DNA from: JBFWUW01 sp050247075
GTDB lineage: Bacteria > Planctomycetota > Planctomycetia > Pirellulales > JBFWUW01
DNA length: 64,000 bases
Direction of reading: 5' to 3'
NCBI GenBank assembly: GCA_050247075.1
Contig: JBFWUW010000003.1
Span: forward strand, 62,001-126,000
The notes below the pieces were generated by a model. The model ran no database searches. It worked only from the letters and a program-made list of their open reading frames with translations, and was not told the DNA's origin. Below, piece after piece: positions 1 through 7,884 of this stretch (position 1 is the first letter of the stretch; each line of letters opens with the position of its first letter). The translations under genes and the position numbers were made by a program.

Positions 1-731
1 AGTCGAATGCCCGGCCGGCCGCGGCACGTGGGGCAGGTGATCCGTTTTTCGCCTTCCAGTTCCACGGACTGGCCCGACTCATCGGCACCGGCGGTGATAA
101 TCGACTTGGTGACGTAGCCCGTGGAATCGCAGTTGGCGCAGCCAATGGCTTGCCTGGCCTCCAAGAACGCCTGCGCCAGTTCGTCGCTGGTGAAGACGGG
201 AAACTGTTCGGGGGCATCGCCAGCCTCGGCGTCCGTCGCGAATTCCTCGGTTTCCGGCGGCTCTGTCGCGACGGTATACCCGGCCGGCCGGACGTTGTGA
301 TCGTGCTCAGCCGCATGTTCGTGATGTTCGTGCCCTTCGTGCGGCTTGCCGCGGCCGAACAAGTCGACCGGCTTGTCCGCCGGCGCTTTGAACTTGGGCG
401 GAGCTTCGGACGTTGCCACCCGGGCGGTCCAGCCGGGCTGTGTATGCGGCACCATCGGCAAGGGGATTTTCAGGTAATCAAATTCCGATCCGCCAAAGAA
501 ATTCAGCCCGTAGTAAGCCGCCACCGCTAGCAAAAACAACACCCCCAACATGCTCATCGGTCCCCAAGAGTCCGCCGCGGGGGGCTCTTTCGCGGGTGCG
601 GGCCGGGCAGTCTGGCTTAGCCCGCCGAAACCGCCGGAGGCCTCGGAAAGCGCGGCCACGCTGCGGGCATCGACGCCATGCACGGCGGCGGCCGAGCGAT
701 CGAGGCGGCGTTTGGAGTCAGCGGATGCCAT
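1..731 (-). CDS. Membrane-anchored zinc-ribbon protein, C-terminus beyond window
   Basis: The frame reads leftward without a stop from an ATG at 729-731 off the left edge, giving at least 243 residues. It shows an Ala/Ser-rich cytoplasmic N-terminus, one hydrophobic segment near residues 58-75, a His-rich stretch (EGHEHHEHAAEHDH) near residue 130, and a C-terminal pair CANC and CPTC resembling the DnaJ-type zinc module. The His-rich stretch suggests metal binding. No clear Shine-Dalgarno precedes the ATG. It is divergent from the adenylyltransferase gene at 906. I do not recognise a named family. Confidence 0.6.
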   Translation of the reverse strand, partial: MASADSKRRLDRSAAAVHGVDARSVAALSEASGGFGGLSQTARPAPAKEPPAADSWGPMSMLGVLFLLAVAAYYGLNFFGGSEFDYLKIPLPMVPHTQPGWTARVATSEAPPKFKAPADKPVDLFGRGKPHEGHEHHEHAAEHDHNVRPAGYTVATEPPETEEFATDAEAGDAPEQFPVFTSDELAQAFLEARQAIGCANCDSTGYVTKSIITAGADESGQSVELEGEKRITCPTCRGRPGIR

Positions 732-905
732 GCGAGTCCATGAGAAAGGAGCCAAGCCAAGTCGATCTGCCTGGGGCCGCGAAGTGTATCAACTGCCAGC
801 AAACCAGGGCTAGAGCGGTTTCGGCCAAACGACTGGGTGCTAGCAGGCAAACGGCTATAATGCCTGTGCAAACATGCAATACTGACTGGCCAGGAGCCGC
901 ATTTC

Positions 906-1955
906 GTGCCCGATGAATCCCCAGAGCCCTCGCTCGACCGCTATGCGCGGCAGACTCGCTTTGCTCCGGTGGGAGAACAAGGCCAGCGTAAACTGCTAGC
1001 CAGCCGTGCGCTGATCGTCGGTTGCGGCGCGCTGGGAACGGTTTTGGCCAACACCTTGGTGCGGGCGGGCGTGGGGCATGTGCGCATCGTCGATCGCGAC
1101 TTCGTCGAATTGAATAACTTGCAGCGGCAAGTGTTGTTTGACGAGGACGACGTGGCCGGCACGCTGCCCAAGGCCGTCGCCGCCGCCGACAAACTGCGGC
1201 GGATCAATTCGCAAGTCGAGATTGAACCGATCGTGGCCGATGTCGATCACACCAACATCGTCGCGCTGTGCGATAACGTCGATGTCATTCTGGACGGCAC
1301 CGACAATTTCGAGATTCGCTTTTTGCTCAACGACGCGGCGCTCCACCTGGGAATTCCCTGGATCTACGGTGGCTGTATTGGGGCCGAGGGGCAAACCATG
1401 TCCATCTTGCCGGGCGAGACACCTTGCCTGCGTTGCTTGATGCAAGAAGCTCCTCCACCCGGCAGCACGCCCACCTGCGATACCGCGGGCATTGTCGGGC
1501 CGATCATCAACGTGATCGCCTCGCTGGAGTGCATGGAAGCGATTAAGATCATGTGCGGCCAGCGCGAAGCCGTCAGCCGTGTACTAACCGTCGTGGAACT
1601 TTGGGACAATCGCTGGAGACAAGTGCAGTTGGCATCACTGCGCGAAGGGGCCGATTGCCCCGCCTGCCGGCGGCAAGAGTTCCCCTGGCTGAAGGGAGAA
1701 CGCGGCAGCCATACCGCCGTACTCTGCGGCCGCAACGCCGTACAGCTTAGCTTTCCGGGGCGCGAGCGTTTAGATCTGGCCGCTCAGGCCGAAAAACTGC
1801 AAGCCGTGGGGCGTGTCAGCCGCAATCCGTTCTTGCTGCGGCTGCATGTGGCCGATTTTGTCGTCACGCTTTTCGCGGATGGCCGGGCCATTATTGGCGG
1901 CACCGACGACATCGCCACCGCCCGCACCGTCTACGCCCGCTACATCGGCAACTAA
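906..1955 (+). CDS. ThiF/MoeB/HesA family adenylyltransferase (E1-like)
   Basis: 349 residues from a GTG start preceded by AGGAG about ten bases upstream. The family adenylates the C-terminal glycine of ubiquitin-like sulfur carriers (ThiS or MoaD). Visible are the nucleotide loop GCGALG (about residue 38), the NLQRQ motif, DGTDNFEIR, GGCIGAEG, and zinc cysteines CLRC near 172 and CPAC near 250. PTCDTAGIVGP around 188 holds a candidate sulfur-transfer cysteine. The roughly 90-residue C-terminal extension lacks the rhodanese CxxxxR signature. ThiF versus MoeB cannot be settled here because no thiamine or molybdopterin gene is adjacent. Confidence 0.85.
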   Translation: MPDESPEPSLDRYARQTRFAPVGEQGQRKLLASRALIVGCGALGTVLANTLVRAGVGHVRIVDRDFVELNNLQRQVLFDEDDVAGTLPKAVAAADKLRRINSQVEIEPIVADVDHTNIVALCDNVDVILDGTDNFEIRFLLNDAALHLGIPWIYGGCIGAEGQTMSILPGETPCLRCLMQEAPPPGSTPTCDTAGIVGPIINVIASLECMEAIKIMCGQREAVSRVLTVVELWDNRWRQVQLASLREGADCPACRRQEFPWLKGERGSHTAVLCGRNAVQLSFPGRERLDLAAQAEKLQAVGRVSRNPFLLRLHVADFVVTLFADGRAIIGGTDDIATARTVYARYIGN

Positions 1956-2253
1956 CAACCGTGCGTGATGCCGTCGCAGGCGATTCCATCGCCGTTCAAC
2001 ATGGAAGGGCAGCCCGCGACGGCGGCAATCTGAGTTCGGTCGCAACTCACGCAACCGCAAAGGCACCGAAACTCGCCACCATACCTTGCGTCACTGCTTT
2101 GCGGGACCAAGGCCGCTTGTCATGCGAGTTGCGGCGGGTAAACTGAGTCATCTTGACACGTTTCGCACAGGCCCAGGGGGCAACATGGGTGCCTTCCCTC
2201 CCGGAGACCCAATCCGGACACCACCGAAAACCTCCTAGTATTGAAGAAACATT
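1956..2253. other. Intergenic region upstream of tRNA-Lys
   Basis: About 300 bases separate the adenylyltransferase gene from tRNA-Lys. Short open frames occur but none has a convincing ribosome-binding site. TTGACA occurs at about 2154 but has no good -10 at normal spacing. I see no strong terminator and no confident tRNA promoter. Confidence 0.5.
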
Positions 2254-2326
<73 letters not shown>

Positions 2327-2461
2327 CTGGTTTTGGGCAAAACGACTTCTTATTGAGATTCGCGGCAAAGAGAAGGGAGTCAACGGGTTACGTGACAAAT
2401 TGGTGAGGGTGGCAGCCACGGATTAGATATCCGTAGCTATGCCAGTGAATTGGTAGACATT

Positions 2462-2582
2462 CGCTCGGCTGGAGGAAAAACTGCGGCGTGGTCACCAGGG
2501 AGCAAGACCCTGGAATTTCTTTTGTGGAAGCACGAAATGACATTAGGCAGGACTACGTCGCAGTTTTTCCACAAGCCGAGCG
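2462..2582. repeat. Long imperfect palindrome, copy 1
   Basis: Arms of about 32 bases face each other across about 55 bases. The left arm begins CGCTCGGCT and continues through GGAAAAACTGCGGCGTGGTC. The right arm carries GTCGCAGTTTTTCC and ends AGCCGAGCG. A nested small hairpin CCAGGG-AGCAAGA-CCCTGG lies just inside the left arm. A second copy follows at 2601-2715. Confidence 0.8.
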
Positions 2583-2600
2583 AGGAGCGTTTTCAGGATC

Positions 2601-2715
2601 GGCGGGAGGAAAAACTGCGGCGTGGTCACCAGGGAGCAAGACCCTGGAAATTCTATTGTGCGGAAGCTCAATCAGTGTTTGGCAGGACCACGTCGCAGTT
2701 TTTCCACCAGCCGCC
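2601..2715. repeat. Long imperfect palindrome, copy 2
   Basis: This is a tandem direct copy of 2462-2582: same GGAAAAACTGCGGCGTGGTC arm, same nested CCAGGG/CCCTGG hairpin and same closing GTCGCAGTTTTTCC. The outer ends differ from copy 1 (GGCGG..CCGCC instead of CTCGGCT..AGCCGAG), yet pairing is kept, so both sides changed together. The loop region has diverged. Confidence 0.8.
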
Positions 2716-2736
2716 AACGATGAAAGGGGTGCCAGC

Positions 2737-3156
2737 ATGGACCTCGGGTTCTGGGTGCTGCTTTGGATCGGTTGTGCGATCGCGGGCTACGTGGCCGCCC
2801 ACTCGCGGAGTGCGGGGTCCGGCGGGCTGATCTTGGGTGTGCTGCTCGGCCCGATTGGCGTGTTGGCCGCGTTGGGTCTCGACGGGCGGCCGCTATGCCC
2901 GCATTGCGGCGGACGCCTGGACGGCCGGGGGAAAAAGTGCCAGTGGTGCGCGATAGCGCTGGTCTGGCACCAGTCGGCGGAGGGCTGGAGAGCGGAAGCC
3001 GCTGCGCAGGCCGAGGCACCGCCGACCGGCGAGCAACCTAAAAAACTGGTCATCTTCGACTGCGGCGGGTGCGGCAAACGGCTCAACGCCGAGCGGGGCA
3101 TGGCCAGAGCGATGTGCCCTTATTGCCAGGCACTAGTGGATGTGCCGCAGGGTTAG
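2737..3156 (+). CDS. Membrane protein with two zinc ribbons, function unknown
   Basis: 139 residues. I chose the ATG preceded by AAAGGGG; an upstream in-frame extension would run through the palindromic repeat. A hydrophobic N-terminus (about residues 1-18) and the glycine-rich segment GGLILGVLLGPIGVLAALGL suggest two short membrane helices. They are followed by a CPHC..CQWC zinc ribbon near residue 55 and a second, CGGC..CPYC, near residue 110. It is the first gene of the left arm. The call rests on visible motifs only. Confidence 0.75.
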   Translation: MDLGFWVLLWIGCAIAGYVAAHSRSAGSGGLILGVLLGPIGVLAALGLDGRPLCPHCGGRLDGRGKKCQWCAIALVWHQSAEGWRAEAAAQAEAPPTGEQPKKLVIFDCGGCGKRLNAERGMARAMCPYCQALVDVPQG

Positions 3157-3183
3157 CCATCGTAAAAAAACGGAGACACAAAA

Positions 3184-3555
3184 ATGCCCGACAAAATGAA
3201 CGATCCAATTGCGGCCTACCAGGAGGCCATCGCGGCGCTGCAAGAAGCCCGCCGGCGGGCTGAGGAGATGGCCACCTTTATTGCGGACGTACATCGAAAA
3301 CTGTCTACCGGCTCCCGCTGGCCGGCCATTGCGGTCACCGGACAGCCCGGCCCTTGGCCCAAGCATCATGGCTCCGACAATGCGCACCGCACGATTGATG
3401 GCAGTCGTTGGCCCGACATCAGCCAACTTGCGAGTGCCCTGAGCGGCTACCATGCGGCCGACGCCGCGGCCGAAGCGGCCTACAATGCGGTGCCCGAAGC
3501 TCAAAGAAACGTCGTGTCACCGCCGACCAATTTCACGGTTCGGAACGCGCACTAG
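3184..3555 (+). CDS. Small hypothetical phage protein
   Basis: 123 residues. The ATG is preceded by GGAG eight bases upstream. The N-terminal third (AYQEAIAALQEARRRAEEMATFI) is a predicted amphipathic helix; the rest is Ala-rich with no motif I recognise. Its last 23 bases overlap the end of the convergent gene at 3533-3748. Confidence 0.7.
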   Translation: MPDKMNDPIAAYQEAIAALQEARRRAEEMATFIADVHRKLSTGSRWPAIAVTGQPGPWPKHHGSDNAHRTIDGSRWPDISQLASALSGYHAADAAAEAAYNAVPEAQRNVVSPPTNFTVRNAH

Positions 3556-3748
3556 CCTGGAATGGCGTGCAGATCGCCAGGTCGGGTCGCTGATACGTGC
3601 GCTCGTCACTGCATGACATCCGCAAAACGCCGCAGCCGCGGGCACTGATCTGCTGTTGAAGGCCAACCGATTCCAGCCATTCCACCAGGCTGACGGCGGC
3701 GGCCGGCGTGCAAAGCAACTCGAGTTCGATGTGCTGTTTCATTTTCAT
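3533..3748 (-). CDS. Small hypothetical protein, leftward
   Basis: 71 residues starting MKMKQHIELELL. I trimmed the longer open frame to this ATG because AAAGGA sits just upstream of it. The sequence alternates beta-like and helical stretches (IELELLCTPAAAVSLVEWLESVG) and could be a small alpha/beta fold. It is convergent with the preceding gene and divergent from the promoter at 3883. Confidence 0.6.
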   Translation of the reverse strand: MKMKQHIELELLCTPAAAVSLVEWLESVGLQQQISARGCGVLRMSCSDERTYQRPDLAICTPFQASARSEP

Positions 3749-3882
3749 GGCGACGTCCTTTCGCCCGGCATCGTAACACGCGAGGGCTTCTCCGGGGAAC
3801 TTGAGATTTTTTTCTCTTGCCGCTGCGCGTTGCCCCGTCGCGTTTTGCGCGCATTCCGCGCGTTTGGAAAGCGGCCGATTGG

Positions 3883-3910
3883 TTGACACGACTTGGTCGA
3901 GGTGTATGAT
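3883..3910 (+). promoter_or_regulatory. Sigma-70-like promoter upstream of integrase leader
   Basis: TTGACA at 3883-3888 and TATGAT at 3905-3910 are separated by 16 bases, a close match to the housekeeping consensus. It faces rightward toward the integrase, with about 420 bases of leader before the chosen start. Confidence 0.7.
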
Positions 3911-4340
3911 CTCCCTCGCCTAATGTTACTTGTTCGTGCTTTCTCTCGACCTGATCGCCCACTTAGCGATCCCTTCTCACGCCTGACCTGGGCGACGAAG
4001 GCCGAGGTTGTCCGAAAGCGAGCATCCTGTTTTCGTTTTTGTACGACCGGCCTGGTGAAGCACGCAGGCTTTAGGCCGGCCCTTTGTCGTTCCAGTTTTT
4101 CCGCGCCGTCAGCGCGCGGGACCGGCACTTAGAAGCCCCGGTCCCGCGCGGCTGGCGGACGCGCGGCGATTTGGTGAGCTATGGTTCTGTCAAGGCCGCG
4201 GATTGATGCGCCGCCGCCTCGTTCCAACGTCGGACGAGGAAGTGGGCAGGAGGTCCGGTTTGGATCGGGCGAATACGCCCGGAGGGAGCCGGCTACGGAG
4301 GGTGTGTTGCGTTTTCGCCCCATGTTGCGAGGGGCTTTGC
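3911..4340 (+). other. Structured leader between promoter and integrase
   Basis: No convincing gene fills these 430 bases. Two hairpins are visible. CCGGCCT (4047-4053) pairs with AGGCCGG (4073-4079). A perfect 13-bp stem forms from CGCGCGGGACCGG (4113-4125) and 4138-4150 around a 12-base loop, and its flanks can extend the pairing. Leader-based control of integrase, or a small RNA, are possibilities I cannot separate. Confidence 0.55.
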
Positions 4341-5426
4341 ATGTCTTCTTTAGCAGGGCAGTTGCGTTTATTTTCCGGCGACGACGACGATTTTTCGCCG
4401 CCGCCGCCACGCTGGACACCGGCCGCCAGGCTGAGCCAGATCGCCGAGGCCTTCATCCGCGACGAGATGCGCGACGCCGACGACAAGACGGTCACCGCGC
4501 TCCGCGAGTCGCTCGACAAGTGGATCTCGCTCACGGGCGATCCGCCGCTGTCGTCGATCGACCGCGAGCTGCTGCTGGAATTCTTGCGGCGGCTGGCGCT
4601 CTGCCGAGGCAAGAAAAAAGGCTCGCTGCTCTCGGCCGCCACCATCGCCAAGCACAAGCGGCAGTTGCAGCCGCTGTTCGATTACTGCGGCCCGCGCGAC
4701 CGCAAACACGACAACGCGCTATCGATCCTCAAGAAGGCTCCCTACTTCCCACGGCCCAAGCGGGCCAGAAAGCAGACCAAAGTGCTCAAGGCCAAGACCA
4801 AGCCGCCGTTCACGCTGATCGAAATCGCCAACATGCTCGATGCGGCCGACGCCGCCACGTTGCCGGTGCTCGACGCGCCGGGCGGATCGCTGATCCAGCC
4901 GGGCGAGTTTTGGCGGGCGCTGATGATCGTGCTGTACAACACGGGGCTGCGGATCGGCAGCGCGCTGGCGCTGCGCTGGGAATGGATCAACGGCGGTTGG
5001 GTCAGCATCCCCGGCGAGCATTACAAGGGGGGCGCGGCGACCGATCTGCCGTTCAATGCCTACGCGTGGGAGGCGATCCAAAACATTCGCACCGCGCGGG
5101 AGACGGTCTTTCCGCTGCGGGGGAACGGCGTCTTCAAGGGGATGGGACGGCGGCACCTCGACCGGCAGTTGGACCGCATCAAACGGGCCGCCGGCTTGCC
5201 GGCCGACGACGGCCGCTACTTCCACGCGTTTCGCCGGGCGACCGCGTTGCAACTGACGTTGGGGAGCGGCATCGACGCGGCCCGCTTCGCGCTGGGACAC
5301 GCCGCGGCCGACGTGACCAAGGATCACTACGTCGGCGGCAAGCCGGCCGAGGAGTACCTGGCCCGGCTGCCGCAGCCCGTGAGGAACGCCGCACGGGAAG
5401 GCGAAAGGCGACAGGCGGAAGGCTGA
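4341..5426 (+). CDS. int: Tyrosine recombinase (phage integrase)
   Basis: 361 residues; catalyses integration and excision at tRNA-Lys. The start chosen is ATG 4341 (MSSLAGQL), behind GAGGGG; a longer in-frame extension to 4203 looks unlike protein. An N-terminal SAM-like core-binding region (about 25-150) is followed by the catalytic domain with box I GLRIGSALALRW, lysine in HYKGG, HAFRRA (H-x-x-R), and LGHAAADVTKDHYV with His and the nucleophile Tyr. The last ten codons (REGERRQAEG) are written in the heptad repeat found throughout the element. It is near attL, as expected. Confidence 0.95.
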   Translation: MSSLAGQLRLFSGDDDDFSPPPPRWTPAARLSQIAEAFIRDEMRDADDKTVTALRESLDKWISLTGDPPLSSIDRELLLEFLRRLALCRGKKKGSLLSAATIAKHKRQLQPLFDYCGPRDRKHDNALSILKKAPYFPRPKRARKQTKVLKAKTKPPFTLIEIANMLDAADAATLPVLDAPGGSLIQPGEFWRALMIVLYNTGLRIGSALALRWEWINGGWVSIPGEHYKGGAATDLPFNAYAWEAIQNIRTARETVFPLRGNGVFKGMGRRHLDRQLDRIKRAAGLPADDGRYFHAFRRATALQLTLGSGIDAARFALGHAAADVTKDHYVGGKPAEEYLARLPQPVRNAAREGERRQAEG

Positions 5427-5446
5427 GAAATACATGCGGGGAGGTT

Positions 5447-5513
5447 GCCGCGCCGACGTCCAGCCACGGGGGATTCCGCCTCCCCCCGTTACCGTCGGCG
5501 CGGCTTTGTTTTT
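5447..5513 (+). terminator. Intrinsic terminator after integrase
   Basis: Outer arms GCCGCGCCGACG (5447-5458) and CGTCGGCGCGGC (5493-5504) are perfectly complementary. A nested ACGGGGG/CCCCCCGT stem lies inside, and TTTGTTTTT follows. It sits 20 bases after the integrase stop. Confidence 0.8.
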
Positions 5514-5627
5514 GTGCGTCGGGTGTGGAGGGCCGAGGCCGGCGCGGCGGGATCGTTGGGGAGACGACTCACTCCCCAGGGCGCGCCAGCGCCATGTCAC
5601 GCGGTCCCGTCGCCCGGCCGGCTTTGA

Positions 5628-5664
5628 GGGAAAGGATGAAGGCGGAAGGCTGAAGGATGAAGGG
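5628..5664. repeat. Heptad (STRR-like) repeat tract
   Basis: Five consecutive seven-base units of the type GATGAAG/GCGGAAG/GCTGAAG. It belongs to the same dispersed family seen at most junctions of the prophage and lies upstream of the gene at 5708. Confidence 0.8.
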
Positions 5665-5665
5665 G

Positions 5666-5679
5666 TATTTCGCGCGGCA
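5666..5679. promoter_or_regulatory. Noc/parS-like dispersed palindrome, site 1
   Basis: ATTTCGCGCGGCAT fits ATKYCGCGCGRMAT. This is an intergenic copy, 29 bases upstream of the gene at 5708. One half-site is ATTTC; the other is the GGCAT variant. Confidence 0.6.
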
Positions 5680-5707
5680 TGAAGGGATTAACCCCGGAGC
5701 TCGAACC

Positions 5708-6022
5708 ATGACGACGGACGCACGACCTTGCCTGATTAAGCCGATGGAGGAAGTCCGCCACGCTCTCACAGCGAGCGGCCAACTCTGGTTTAAGTACATC
5801 GATTTGCCGACCGCCGAGGTGCTGCACTTTGTGCGGAATGGTTGGGATGGCTGGATCGCCGTCATCGGCCACCCCGACAACGGCACCTACGAATGGGTAG
5901 GCCGGGATGATGCGGAGTTCGAAGGGCAGGACAAGAGCCACCGGCAGGTGAAGCGGTCCGACTGCGGCTACGGATCGAGCGTGGCCGCGCTCCGTGACGG
6001 CCTGGTGGCGATGGTCGATTGA
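5708..6022 (+). CDS. Hypothetical phage protein
   Basis: 104 residues. I trimmed the start to ATG 5708 behind CCCCGGAG, because the longer frame begins inside the heptad tract and site 1. Trp/Gly-rich stretches (NGWDGWIAVIGHPDNGTYEWVG) suggest a compact beta protein. No family is recognised. First gene of the rightward early group. Confidence 0.7.
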   Translation: MTTDARPCLIKPMEEVRHALTASGQLWFKYIDLPTAEVLHFVRNGWDGWIAVIGHPDNGTYEWVGRDDAEFEGQDKSHRQVKRSDCGYGSSVAALRDGLVAMVD

Positions 6023-6044
6023 TCGTTCTTGGGGCTGGTCTTTT

Positions 6045-6052
6045 CAAGGAGG
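6045..6052 (+). promoter_or_regulatory. CsrA-consensus site overlapping ribosome-binding site
   Basis: CAAGGAGG fits the CsrA consensus CANGGANG and contains the Shine-Dalgarno of the gene at 6061. The same leader segment TTTTCAAGGAGGATTTTG recurs before csrA at 13416. This would place translation under the phage CsrA. Confidence 0.5.
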
Positions 6053-6060
6053 ATTTTGGA

Positions 6061-6492
6061 ATGTCTCAATTGTTGGAAATGGCGGCCGATTTTGAGCAGG
6101 CAGCCCAGTTGCTGCGGAAGATCGCGGGGGAGACGCCGGCGGCGATCGACGGGCCGACCGAGCCGCGGCCGCGACTTGACTTGGGGTTGCCGCCGCCGAC
6201 GAAGGTGGTGAAGCGGAAGGGACGGCCAGCCAAGCGGCTGGAGATTTCGGGCCGGGGGCGGACCAGCGTGGCGCTGATCGAGCATCAGCCGGCCAACGGC
6301 AAGCGGATCCCGGGCCTGGTCGAGCAGGTGTTGGCGGCGCTGCGCCGCGACGGCCAACCGCACCAGGTGAAAGATCTGGCCGCCGAGCTGGGCCGCGAGC
6401 CGGCCTACGTCAGCCAGGTCTGCTGCAAATTGATGGCCGCCGGCGACGTGGCCATGGTCAGCCGCGGCGTCTACCGCGCCCTCTCGGCTTAA
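6061..6492 (+). CDS. Winged-helix DNA-binding protein
   Basis: 143 residues from an ATG with a strong AAGGAGG. The N-terminus is helical (MAADFEQAAQLLRKIAG), the middle is a basic Pro-rich linker (KVVKRKGRPAKRLE), and the C-terminal 65 residues look like a winged helix: helices from VEQVLAALRRDG to QVKDLAAELGREPAYVSQVCCKLM, then a wing GDVAMVSRGVYRAL. Probably a phage regulator; the target is unknown. Confidence 0.7.
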   Translation: MSQLLEMAADFEQAAQLLRKIAGETPAAIDGPTEPRPRLDLGLPPPTKVVKRKGRPAKRLEISGRGRTSVALIEHQPANGKRIPGLVEQVLAALRRDGQPHQVKDLAAELGREPAYVSQVCCKLMAAGDVAMVSRGVYRALSA

Positions 6493-6504
6493 GGAGCCAT
6501 TCGC

Positions 6505-6828
6505 ATGGACGGGTATCGCACGCAGCCGTGGGGCTGCCCTTGCGGGTTGTGGTTGGCCTCGGTGCGGGTGCGATTGGGCCCGCCGGTCTGGCCGTTCGCC
6601 GGCGGACTCGTCGGCGTCTGCGAGGCGTGCGGATTCCTGAGCCTGCTGGTCGAGGAGCCGGTCTTCGAGGAGCCGGTGGGACGAGGCTTGCTCCGCGCGC
6701 TGAGCGAGGAGGAAGTCAGGCAAGTGTTGCGCTCGCCGCACGGGCCGAGGGTCGCCGGGTTGCAGCGGAAGGTCCGTCTGGAACCGCGCCGGCAAAAGAC
6801 CGGAACTCTGGTGAGGATCGCCGAATGA
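6505..6828 (+). CDS. Hypothetical protein with Cys pairs
   Basis: 107 residues. The N-terminal half has CPCG and CEAC pairs about 27 residues apart, compatible with one zinc site; the C-terminal half is basic. It starts 12 bases after the previous stop with a GGAG site and ends in an ATGA overlap with the next gene, so the two are translationally coupled. No family recognised. Confidence 0.65.
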   Translation: MDGYRTQPWGCPCGLWLASVRVRLGPPVWPFAGGLVGVCEACGFLSLLVEEPVFEEPVGRGLLRALSEEEVRQVLRSPHGPRVAGLQRKVRLEPRRQKTGTLVRIAE

Positions 6829-7127
6829 TCGCCACACTGGGATCGCCGCTGAACAGCGCGCAGCTGTGCCGGGCCAACGGTTGGCCGGCGGGGACGCTGC
6901 TGAAATGTCCCGACGAGCCGGCCCTGCCGGGGCGCGTGGCCTGGCTGTGGATCACCGCCGTCGGCGACGCGCTGATCCTGGCCCGTTACTGGTCGGGCAG
7001 CCAAATGCAGTGGAGCGGCGAGTCGATTTTTCTGTTGAGCCATCGCGACTGGCGGAGCGTGCCGCCAGCCCAAGCCCCGGCCGCGCTGGTGGCCCTCATG
7101 CGGGAGGATCGTTGCGATGGACCGTGA
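6825..7127 (+). CDS. Hypothetical phage protein
   Basis: 100 residues starting at the ATGA overlap. Contains a beta-rich stretch (ALPGRVAWLWITAVGDALILARYWSG). It overlaps the next gene by 11 bases. No family recognised. Confidence 0.65.
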   Translation: MIATLGSPLNSAQLCRANGWPAGTLLKCPDEPALPGRVAWLWITAVGDALILARYWSGSQMQWSGESIFLLSHRDWRSVPPAQAPAALVALMREDRCDGP

Positions 7128-7869
7128 GGCCCTGCTCGACACGATCAAGCGGCTGCTGGCGCTGGGAAAATCGCCCAACGAACACGAGGCGGCCGCCGCG
7201 CTGGCCAAGGCGGCGCAATTGATGGAGCTGCACCACATCGCCCAGGCCGATCTGCCGGCCGAGGGGAGTTGGGACGAGGCGAGCGTGGCCTCCTACGCGC
7301 GGCGAAAACCGCGCGCGGCGATGTACGTTTGCAGCGTGCTGCAAAAACATTTCGGCGTGGTGGTCAGCTCGCACGATCCGGCCGATTGCCGCCGCTATCA
7401 ATTCCGCGGGTCGATCACGTTGTTCGGCGATGCCGCCGACGTGGCGGTCGCGGTCTACGTGTTTCATTTTCTGCGAGACACTTTTGAGCGGTTGGCGCGA
7501 CGGCACCGCATCGCCGCCGCGCTGCGAGAGTCCTTTTACGACGGGCTGCACGACGGCTTGTGCGCGAAGCTGCGCGAGGCGCAGCAGGCCCGTGACGGCC
7601 AGGGCCGCGCACTGTCGCTGGCCCGCCGCGCGACGGCGCTGGCCGAGAAGAGGCGGCGATTCCGCGAGGCGGTCGGATGCGACATGCCGACCGCCGCCGA
7701 GTCTCGCCGGCAGCCCGACTTCGACCGCGCGACCTACGCCCTCGGCCACGGCGAGGGATCGAACATCGAAATTCACCCGGCCATCCGGGAAAGCCAGGCC
7801 ACCGCGCGGGAGCGGTTGGGCCAGGACGTCCCCTTGATCGAGCAAGCCACCTTGAAAATCACCGCGTAA
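7117..7869 (+). CDS. DUF2786-domain protein
   Basis: 250 residues. The N-terminal 40 residues (TIKRLLALGKSPNEHEAAAA and following) match the DUF2786 signature common in phages and actinobacteria. The central part, CRRYQFRGSITLFGDAADV, and the helical C-terminus are also seen in that family's longer members. The function of the family is unestablished. It lies directly before the putative replication initiator, in the same coupled run of genes. Confidence 0.8.
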   Translation: MDREALLDTIKRLLALGKSPNEHEAAAALAKAAQLMELHHIAQADLPAEGSWDEASVASYARRKPRAAMYVCSVLQKHFGVVVSSHDPADCRRYQFRGSITLFGDAADVAVAVYVFHFLRDTFERLARRHRIAAALRESFYDGLHDGLCAKLREAQQARDGQGRALSLARRATALAEKRRRFREAVGCDMPTAAESRRQPDFDRATYALGHGEGSNIEIHPAIRESQATARERLGQDVPLIEQATLKITA

Positions 7870-7884
7870 ACAAGGACTTCAGGC

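Noticed and set aside
2462..2715. Retron-like or other reverse-transcribed RNA for the tandem palindromes
   Set aside because: No reverse transcriptase is encoded in the window, so the idea has no support beyond the presence of stems.
4181..5653. Rightward 490-codon frame over the integrase
   Set aside because: Out of frame with the recombinase motifs and extremely Arg/Ala-rich; shadow.
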